Source: Methanocella_A sp049676595
Lineage (GTDB): Archaea > Halobacteriota > Methanocellia > Methanocellales > Methanocellaceae
Reading direction: 5' to 3'
Length of the DNA stretch: 64,000 nt
Assembly (NCBI RefSeq): GCF_049676595.1
Contig: NZ_CP187259.1
Location: 2,914,001 to 2,978,000 of the forward strand
Shown: in pieces, positions 58,651 to 64,000 of the stretch
Position numbering within the stretch: position 1 is the stretch's first letter
Layout: the number at the start of each line of letters is the position of its first letter
Translations under genes and position numbers: made by a program
The notes under the pieces: generated by a model
What the model was told of the DNA's origin: nothing
The model's input: the letters and a program-made list of their open reading frames with translations, nothing else
Database searches by the model: none

Positions 58651-59201
58651 GAGAACGCCCCCAGCGGGCGGGACTTGCGCATGTCCCGCTGGATGTCGTC
58701 GTGCTCTGCGGCATACCGGCTGCCGATCTCCGCCATCAGCTCGTCGGGATCGTATACTCCGGCCTTTTCCAGGCTGCCCCACTCGTCGCATCGGACATTG
58801 ATGCCGAAGTGGATCTTCATGCTGACCGCGCTGGCCGAGGCTATGGAGATAGAGGCCTTTTCGCCGCCAAAGTACAGGTCGTCGCCCGACCGGGTCGCGA
58901 ACACTTTCCGGTCCCGCAGCGCTTCTCCTGCGATGCAGGACAGCAGCCGCTGGCGGGTATACGCGAGGGCGACGGAGGTGGAGTCGAAGTGCTCTACGAT
59001 GAAATGGATCATGTCCGGAGAGGAGATCTTCTCCTCGTTCAGCTTGTCCTCTAAATCGATCATGTGGCCGGGGGTCACGTCGCACGGGCCCCTGAAGCAC
59101 ACGACGCTGTCTTCCTGCACTTTGTACACTGTGTAAGCCCACAGCGAGCTGATCTGGCTGCCGTCGTACTCTATCGGCCGATCGGCTATAATACACTTCA
59201 T
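58647..59201 (-). CDS. DUF366-family protein in the preQ0 operon
   Basis: This 184-aa protein is of the archaeal DUF366 family: MKCIIADRPIEYDGSQISSL, FRGPCDVTPGHMIDLEDKLN, SSPDMIHFIVEHFDSTSVAL and RQRLLSCIAGEAL. It has no known function. Its start follows GGAGGCG inside the queC end, and its stop overlaps queE, so it is translated in step with preQ0 enzymes. I infer a role in archaeosine synthesis or tRNA modification. Confidence 0.85.
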   Translation of the reverse strand: MKCIIADRPIEYDGSQISSLWAYTVYKVQEDSVVCFRGPCDVTPGHMIDLEDKLNEEKISSPDMIHFIVEHFDSTSVALAYTRQRLLSCIAGEALRDRKVFATRSGDDLYFGGEKASISIASASAVSMKIHFGINVRCDEWGSLEKAGVYDPDELMAEIGSRYAAEHDDIQRDMRKSRPLGAFS

Positions 59202-59203
59202 GG

Positions 59204-59887
59204 TTAAACGCCTCCCAGAGAAGGATCGGGCACTCCGGCCCGCTTGAAGGCCCTGGCCCGCCTCATACAACTCTCGCATTTGCCGCAGGGCTGCTGCCCT
59301 GCGAAATAACAACTCCAGCTTAAATCCAGCGGAGCTTCAATCCTGATGCCTTCCCTGATGATCTCCTCCTTATTGAGATCGATCACGGGTGCCACCACCT
59401 GCACTTTTTTCTCGCAGGAGAGAGCCAGGCTCTTGTTGACCGCGTCCACGTAAGCCGGGGTGTTGTCCGGGAAGGTAGCACCCTCTTCCGCGTTGAAGCC
59501 GCAGACGATGCGGCTCAAGCCCATGGCATCGCCATACGCTGCGGCGATGTTGATGAAAGCCCCGTTCCGGTTAGGAACCCAGACCAGGTGAGCCGTCTCC
59601 AGCGCCCTGCCCTTGATCTCGTCCAGCTCTGCCTCTGTGGGCTCGGGCACTTCGGCCTGTCTGCTGACCAGCGCAGTCCCGGTTATTTGTTTCAGCCACG
59701 GTAGCTCGATCACTTCGTGCCTGATGTGATATCTGGCACAGATTTTCCTCGCCATCTCGATCTCCTTCGAAGCTGCCCGCTGGCCGTAGTCGAAAGTGAT
59801 GGCGAGTGCGACACCGTGCTCGTCGTGCTCTTTCTTGAACGCCACGACCGAATCCAGGCCGCTGGATAACAAAGCGATAGACTTCAG
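59204..59887 (-). CDS. queC: 7-cyano-7-deazaguanine synthase QueC, probable CTG start
   Basis: This 227-aa ATP-pyrophosphatase makes preQ0 from carboxydeazaguanine. The PP-loop is SIALLSSGLDSVV. Other hallmarks are ITFDYGQRAASKEIEMARKI, VPNRNGAFINIAAAYGDAMG, and the zinc-binding CYFAGQQPCGKCESCMRRAR. The conserved start KSIALLSSGLDS is reached only at CTG 59887, just two codons after an in-frame stop. That CTG overlaps the stop of the upstream RHH gene as CTGA, like common ATGA couplings. TTG 59872 is the alternative but cuts the first beta strand. Confidence 0.9.
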   Translation of the reverse strand: MKSIALLSSGLDSVVAFKKEHDEHGVALAITFDYGQRAASKEIEMARKICARYHIRHEVIELPWLKQITGTALVSRQAEVPEPTEAELDEIKGRALETAHLVWVPNRNGAFINIAAAYGDAMGLSRIVCGFNAEEGATFPDNTPAYVDAVNKSLALSCEKKVQVVAPVIDLNKEEIIREGIRIEAPLDLSWSCYFAGQQPCGKCESCMRRARAFKRAGVPDPSLGGV

Positions 59888-60063
59888 TTCTTAGCCCCCT
59901 TCGTGCGGCCTCGCCGCTCGTCGATCTCGTCCAGTGCATCCAACAGCCGCCTGACGGCAGCCCTGATGGCGTCGGACTGGCTGACGTACTTCTTGTCCTC
60001 GCCCACGTGAGCCATCAGATCGTCTAAAAGCTCCTGCGGGATGTCTACGGAAATCTTAGGCAT
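59884..60063 (-). CDS. CopG-like ribbon-helix-helix regulator heading the preQ0 operon
   Basis: This 59-aa protein (MPKISVDIPQELLDDLMAHV) has the ribbon strand KISVDIP and helices ending SQSDAIRAAVRRLLDALDEI, the typical ribbon-helix-helix DNA-binding pattern. The basic tail is RRGRTKGAKN. It is too short for most automated calls. It overlaps queC by CTGA and should control this operon. Confidence 0.85.
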   Translation of the reverse strand: MPKISVDIPQELLDDLMAHVGEDKKYVSQSDAIRAAVRRLLDALDEIDERRGRTKGAKN

Positions 60064-60257
60064 GATATTACCCGGGTACTACTCCAATAATAGTACAGTA
60101 TTATTTATAGTCTTCGTCAGGAGCTAGATTAGCGTTCCGAACATAAAAAGGATAAGCGCGTATTCATGCACGGTTTCACAGCGTTTGCAGAGTAGGAGAC
60201 GGCCTGGACCAGGGTGTCAGGAGAAAGGCTTTATGCTCCTGGGCTCTGGGAATAAGC

Positions 60258-60773
60258 ATGGGGTACAAGGTGGGCTCGATAGCTATAGCCCTGCTTACTT
60301 TAGCTGCAGTGCTGCTAGCCGCCAACTTCTGCTATGGGCTGATTCACGAGACCGCTCACGCAGTAATAGTTAAAGCGCTTGGAGGCGAAGTCTTTCAGAT
60401 TTACGTTAATCCTGCCGGCCTGGACGCCTGCATAGAGCATTCGCCGATTGCCGGGCCCGGAGTTGTAATGGTCGGACTTGCAGGCCTGTGCGCTACCACC
60501 TTATCAGCCATGATCATGGCAATAGCAGGAAAAGAGATAATACCAGCTTTTTTTGCGCTGAGAACTATGATATATGCGTTAAATTATGCCCCAGGCACTG
60601 ACATATCGAATCTTTATGCCTCTACAGGGGACTTCACATATGTGCTTTCTATCGTTCTCGCGATCGGCAACCTGCTTGCGCTTTCCTTAGCACTCAGGGG
60701 GCGCATTGCGCCCATCACAAATCTTTCCGCATCTTTATTGCGTGGACTCCCTCGGCATAATAGTGGGGAATAA
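60258..60773 (+). CDS. Small M50-like membrane metalloprotease candidate
   Basis: This 171-aa protein has four to five hydrophobic segments and, in the first, the zinc motif HETAH in YGLIHETAHAVIVKALGGEV. A second conserved-looking stretch is FALRTMIYALNYAPGTD, where an Asn/Asp could serve the third ligand. That is the site-2-protease plan, reduced in size. Its function is unknown. Its 3' end overlaps rimI by 59 bp on the opposite strand. ATG 60258 has no obvious ribosome site. Confidence 0.65.
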   Translation: MGYKVGSIAIALLTLAAVLLAANFCYGLIHETAHAVIVKALGGEVFQIYVNPAGLDACIEHSPIAGPGVVMVGLAGLCATTLSAMIMAIAGKEIIPAFFALRTMIYALNYAPGTDISNLYASTGDFTYVLSIVLAIGNLLALSLALRGRIAPITNLSASLLRGLPRHNSGE

Positions 60774-61188
60774 TGTGCTTGTTCTCAAAGCCGAGCTTAT
60801 GATAAAGAGCGATAGCATTGTCGTTGTCTTCCCGGACCTCTAAAAAGCACTTCTCGCAGCCGGCTGTCTTGAACCGATCTATCAGAGCCCGGGTCAGCTC
60901 CGTGCCTGTGCCTTTGCCACGGAAGCTCGTGTCCACGTCCAGGGTGTAAATCCGGCCATAAGTGCCGTACCGGTTGCGGTTGATGATGCCGATGATGAAG
61001 CCCGCGAACTTGCCGTCGATCTCTGCGGCCAGAGATATCCCGGTCGGCGTCGTCACCAGGTACCTGAGCTGAAACTTGGAAAACGCCTCTACGTCGAAAC
61101 ACACGCGCTCCAGGCGCTGCATTTCCGATAGGTCTTTCAGGCCCGCTTCGCGGATCATGACGGAAGTGGTCCTGGTATTCTGCTGCAT
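60715..61188 (-). CDS. rimI: N-alpha-acetyltransferase of the RimI/Naa family
   Basis: This protein of about 157 aa has the GNAT fold: VMIREAGLKDLSEMQRLERV, FAGFIIGIINRNRYGTYGRI, the acetyl-CoA loop in YTLDVDTSFRGKGTGTELTR and FLEVREDNDNAIALYHKLGF. It acetylates N-termini of proteins such as ribosomal proteins or Alba. ATG 61188 was chosen as the first Met with reasonable length; ATG 61158 is possible. It overlaps the M50-like gene at the 3' end. Confidence 0.88.
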   Translation of the reverse strand: MQQNTRTTSVMIREAGLKDLSEMQRLERVCFDVEAFSKFQLRYLVTTPTGISLAAEIDGKFAGFIIGIINRNRYGTYGRIYTLDVDTSFRGKGTGTELTRALIDRFKTAGCEKCFLEVREDNDNAIALYHKLGFENKHIIPHYYAEGVHAIKMRKDL

Positions 61189-61317
61189 AAAATCACTTGA
61201 TGTAATCAAGCATAGCGGTTCCATTAGAAAATAGTTTCCGGTGAACGCAAAGTTTAATGAACCTCAAGCATCTATAATGGTCACACAATCGTAGACACGT
61301 CTTACTGAGGGAATCCG

Positions 61318-62583
61318 ATGATAAAGAAGCTATCCAGCCTGGACTCGCTAGAGGAGGTCTTCAAGCGCAGGACCAGCATCGAGTCGGCCATGGACTCGGC
61401 GAAGAAGATCGTCGACGACGTCAAGGTCAACGGCGACGCCGCGGTCAGGAAGTACACGAAGCAGTTCGACGGCGTGGACCTCGAAGCCTTCGCGCTGACC
61501 GAAGGAGAGATCGACAACGCCTTCGAACTCATAGACTACGAGACGCTGGAGCACCTCCAGCATGCCCTCGACAACATCGAGACGTTCCACTCGCTGCAGA
61601 TGCCCCAGTCGGACATGTGGCTCACAGAGGTAAACCCGGGCATCCGCCTCGGGCAGAAGTATACCGCGCTATCCAGTGCCGGAGCCTACGTACCCGGCGG
61701 CACCGGCTCCTACCCGTCGTCGGCCCTCATGCTCATCATCCCGGCCAAGGTCGCCGGTGTGCCTGAAGTGGTAGCGTGCACCCCGCCAAGGAAGGATGGC
61801 ACGGTTCACCCGCTGACGATCACGGCGATTACTATGGCGGGTGCCGACGAGATCTACCGCATCGGAGGCGTCCAGGCAATTGCCTCGATGGCTTTCGGTA
61901 CCGAGAGCGTCCGCAAGGTGGACAAGATCGTTGGCCCGGGCAACGCGTACGTGACGGCGGCGAAGATGTACGTGCGGGGAGCCGCCGAGATCGACATGCC
62001 TGCCGGCCCGAGCGAGATTGTGGTCATCGCAGACGAAACTGGCAACCCGGTGTTAATTGCGTCTGACATGATCGCCCAGATGGAGCACGACGTGAACTCC
62101 CTGGCCGTCCTGATTACGCCGTCGGAGGCGCTGGCAAAAGCCGTGGACTCGGAGATCAAGCTGCAGACTGCGACCGCCCTGCGGAAGCAGATCATCGAGA
62201 AAGCCGGCTACGTCATCTACGTCACTGAGGATCTTGACGCGGCGACAGCCGCCTGCAACGAGATCGCCCCGGAGCACGTCGAGATTATGGTTGCGAACCC
62301 GATGCCCGTGCTGAACGAGGTCAGGAACGCCGGCACGGTCTACGTCGGGGAATACGCCCCGGTCGCCGCCGGAGACTACGCCAGCGGCGCCAACCACGTG
62401 CTGCCGACCGGCGGGTACGCGAAGACCTTCTCGGGCATGAACGTGATGCAGTTCCTCAAGACTACCAGCGTTCAGTACATCGAGAAGGAAGGCCTGGACA
62501 GCATCCGGGACACAATCGTCGCCCTCGCGAACATAGAGGGCTTTGACGCTCACGCAAAATCAGTCATGAAGAGGTTTAGTTAG
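61318..62583 (+). CDS. hisD: Histidinol dehydrogenase
   Basis: This 421-aa enzyme makes the last two oxidations of histidine synthesis. It has YVPGGTGSYPSSALMLIIPA, PGNAYVTAAKMYVRGAAEID, the catalytic Glu/His in APEHVEIMV, and GANHVLPTGGYAKTFSGMNV. Zinc ligands are Gln/His in AQMEHDVNS and the late His in NHV. GAGGGAATCCG precedes ATG 61318. It lies 10 bp before aspS. Confidence 0.95.
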   Translation: MIKKLSSLDSLEEVFKRRTSIESAMDSAKKIVDDVKVNGDAAVRKYTKQFDGVDLEAFALTEGEIDNAFELIDYETLEHLQHALDNIETFHSLQMPQSDMWLTEVNPGIRLGQKYTALSSAGAYVPGGTGSYPSSALMLIIPAKVAGVPEVVACTPPRKDGTVHPLTITAITMAGADEIYRIGGVQAIASMAFGTESVRKVDKIVGPGNAYVTAAKMYVRGAAEIDMPAGPSEIVVIADETGNPVLIASDMIAQMEHDVNSLAVLITPSEALAKAVDSEIKLQTATALRKQIIEKAGYVIYVTEDLDAATAACNEIAPEHVEIMVANPMPVLNEVRNAGTVYVGEYAPVAAGDYASGANHVLPTGGYAKTFSGMNVMQFLKTTSVQYIEKEGLDSIRDTIVALANIEGFDAHAKSVMKRFS

Positions 62584-62593
62584 AGGTTATCGC

Positions 62594-63898
62594 ATGAAGA
62601 GGACACATTACTCTAAGGATATCACGCCGGAGATGAACGGCAATGCCGTCATCGTGAGCGGGTGGGTTCACGAGATCAGGGACTTCGGTGGACTGGCTTT
62701 CCTGATTTTAAGGGACAGGGCTGGCCTGGTACAGGTCACCATGCCCAAGAAAAAGGTGCCCAAAGAGATCGTCGACACAGTCAAGAGCTTGAGCAGGGAA
62801 TCAGTAGTCTCCATAGGTGGCACGGTCAAGGCTGAGGCCAAGGCCCCGCACGGCTACGAGCTCATCCCGACCGAGATCGAGGTGCTGTCGATCGCCGACG
62901 CCCCGCTGCCCCTGGACCCCACGGGCAAAGTGCCGGCCGAGCTGGACACCAGGCTCGACGCCAGGTTCATGGACATCCGCAGCCCGGAAGTCACGGCCGT
63001 GTTCACCATCAGGGCCCACATGATCAAGGCGGTGAGGGATTTCCTGTCTGCCAACGGCTGCCTGGAGATAGCGACGCCGAAGATCGTGGCCACCGCCACC
63101 GAGGGCGGCACTGCCTTATTCCCGATCTCCTACTTCGACCGGGAGGCTTTCCTGAACCAGAGCCCGCAGCTGTACAAGCAGATGATGATGGCCTCCGGCA
63201 TGGACCGGGTCTACGAGATCGGCCCCATCTTCAGGGCTGAGGAGCACGCGACCAGGAAGCACCTGAACGAAGCCACGTCCATAGATGTGGAACTCTCGTT
63301 TGCCACGCACGAGGACGCCATGATCCTGCTGGAGAACACTATCGCCTACGTGTATAATCATGTAAAAGAGAACTGCGCCAGCCAGCTCAAGGTCCTCAAC
63401 ATCGACCTGCAGGTGCCGAAGACGCCCTTCAGGCGGGTGCCGTACACCGAGGCCATCGCCATCGCGAAGACCAGCCCCGAATGTGCCCACTTAGAATTAG
63501 GCGACGACCTGGACACCGCAGCAGAGCACGTGATCGGCGAGACCGTCGGCGAGCACTACTTCATCGTGGACTGGCCGACCAACATCAGGGCTTTCTACTC
63601 CCAGGCCTACGACGAGAGGCCCGAGGTCTGCAAGGCCTTCGACCTCATGCACCCGAGGATGGAACTGTCGTCGGGCGCCCAGCGTGAGCACAGGGTCGAT
63701 AAGCTGACCAAGAATCTGGAGGACCGGGAACTGAACCCGGACAGCTTCAAGTTCTACCTGGACTCCTTCAGGTACGGCATGCCCCCTCACGCAGGCTGGG
63801 GCCTGGGAGCAGAGAGGCTGCTCCAGACCATGCTCAACCTGAACAACGTCAGGGAAGCAGTCCTGTTCCCGAGAGACAGGGTCAGGATTACTCCCTGA
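62594..63898 (+). CDS. aspS: Aspartyl-tRNA synthetase (archaeal type)
   Basis: This 434-aa class II synthetase has an N-terminal OB anticodon-binding domain (NAVIVSGWVHEIRDFGGLAF) and the catalytic core: motif 1 in MIKAVRDFLSANGCLEIATP, motif 2 YEIGPIFRAEEHATRKHLNE and motif 3 GWGLGAERLLQTML. It has the short form without the bacterial insertion. Whether it is non-discriminating (also charges tRNA-Asn) cannot be decided by eye. GAGGTTA precedes ATG 62594, and a T-rich terminator follows. Confidence 0.95.
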   Translation: MKRTHYSKDITPEMNGNAVIVSGWVHEIRDFGGLAFLILRDRAGLVQVTMPKKKVPKEIVDTVKSLSRESVVSIGGTVKAEAKAPHGYELIPTEIEVLSIADAPLPLDPTGKVPAELDTRLDARFMDIRSPEVTAVFTIRAHMIKAVRDFLSANGCLEIATPKIVATATEGGTALFPISYFDREAFLNQSPQLYKQMMMASGMDRVYEIGPIFRAEEHATRKHLNEATSIDVELSFATHEDAMILLENTIAYVYNHVKENCASQLKVLNIDLQVPKTPFRRVPYTEAIAIAKTSPECAHLELGDDLDTAAEHVIGETVGEHYFIVDWPTNIRAFYSQAYDERPEVCKAFDLMHPRMELSSGAQREHRVDKLTKNLEDRELNPDSFKFYLDSFRYGMPPHAGWGLGAERLLQTMLNLNNVREAVLFPRDRVRITP

Positions 63899-63900
63899 TC

Positions 63901-63922
63901 CCTTTTTCACCTTTCTTTTTCT
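63901..63922 (+). terminator. T-rich archaeal terminator after aspS
   Basis: CCTTTTTCACCTTTCTTTTT has two oligo-T runs without a hairpin, the common archaeal termination signal, directly after the aspS stop. Confidence 0.5.
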
Positions 63923-64000
63923 AATGCAAGCACCCCGCCTGCGTAGCATCTACTTTTCACATTTGCGCGGCATCAAATCAAATACTGGCCAGACTATACT

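Noticed and set aside
57913..59196. QueE as a 427-aa protein
   Set aside because: The first 180 residues are an out-of-frame reading of the DUF366 gene; QueE homologues begin near GTG 58650.

Overview
The window looks like a piece of a methanogenic archaeal chromosome, most likely a Methanocella-type organism (order Methanocellales, the former Rice Cluster I). This is an inference. It rests on archaeal-only families (AglB, CheF, aIF-1A, archaeal AspRS, a PIN-ATPase-KH protein, archaeal preQ0 genes, a PGF-CTERM protein), on TATA boxes about 25 nt before leaderless starts, on GTG/TTG starts with GGAGGTG-type ribosome sites, and on fairly GC-rich coding sequence. No 16S rRNA or methanogenesis gene is present to prove it.

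Layout. 1-4.2 kb: a PQQ-type beta-propeller protein, the oligosaccharyltransferase AglB and a MarR regulator. 4.2-8.1 kb: a giant MMPL/RND exporter preceded by a palindromic operator. 8.1-10.1 kb: nested palindromic repeats around a ferredoxin-type gene. 10.2-14.7 kb: a fasciclin protein, an AT-rich island with a divergent ATPase/membrane-protein pair, and an ArsR-EFR1 redox operon. 15.0-20.5 kb: a chemotaxis operon cheF-cheY-cheB-cheA-cheC-cheD; cheR lies apart at 26.4-27.2 kb. 20.5-23.4 kb: a DtxR-like regulator and an ECF Co/Ni transporter whose cbiQ is frameshifted. 23.5-44 kb: mostly surface and small membrane proteins, zinc-ribbon paralogues, metabolic genes (threonine synthase, glutamate dehydrogenase, aminotransferase), aIF-1A, two cation-antiporter-associated genes, and tRNA-Arg(CCT). 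44-49 kb: acetyltransferase, PIN-ATPase, HisI, with several palindromic repeat loci. 49.5-57.5 kb: a PAS/GAF sensor, a Ca2+/H+ antiporter, an envelope-stress block (HtpX-PspAB facing PspA-PspAA), a HAD protein, a PhoU-like protein and a DUF4013 protein. 57.5-60.1 kb: a tightly overlapped preQ0/archaeosine operon RHH-QueC-DUF366-QueE-QueD. 60.2-63.9 kb: a small M50-like membrane protein, RimI, HisD and AspRS.

The most unusual content is a set of intergenic palindromes. Each is built from its own short reiterated word (GGAGGTC, GAAGTAC, CAGATTGCACAGAT, GGACACGAAGG, CCACGGCGGCACGG). Several share one 20-bp terminal inverted repeat (CGAACGCTGCGCTGTGCCAG or a near variant). They sit inside one another, and comparing copies shows that the inner ones are insertions, so they behave like non-autonomous mobile elements. 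Other points worth a second look are three genes whose conserved N-termini seem to need ATA or CTG start codons (MMPL, aIF-1A, QueC), the ArsR and MarR operators, the AT-rich ATPase island with its 24-bp palindrome, DUF366 inside the preQ0 operon, and the complete HtpX/PspAB/PspAA/PspA block.
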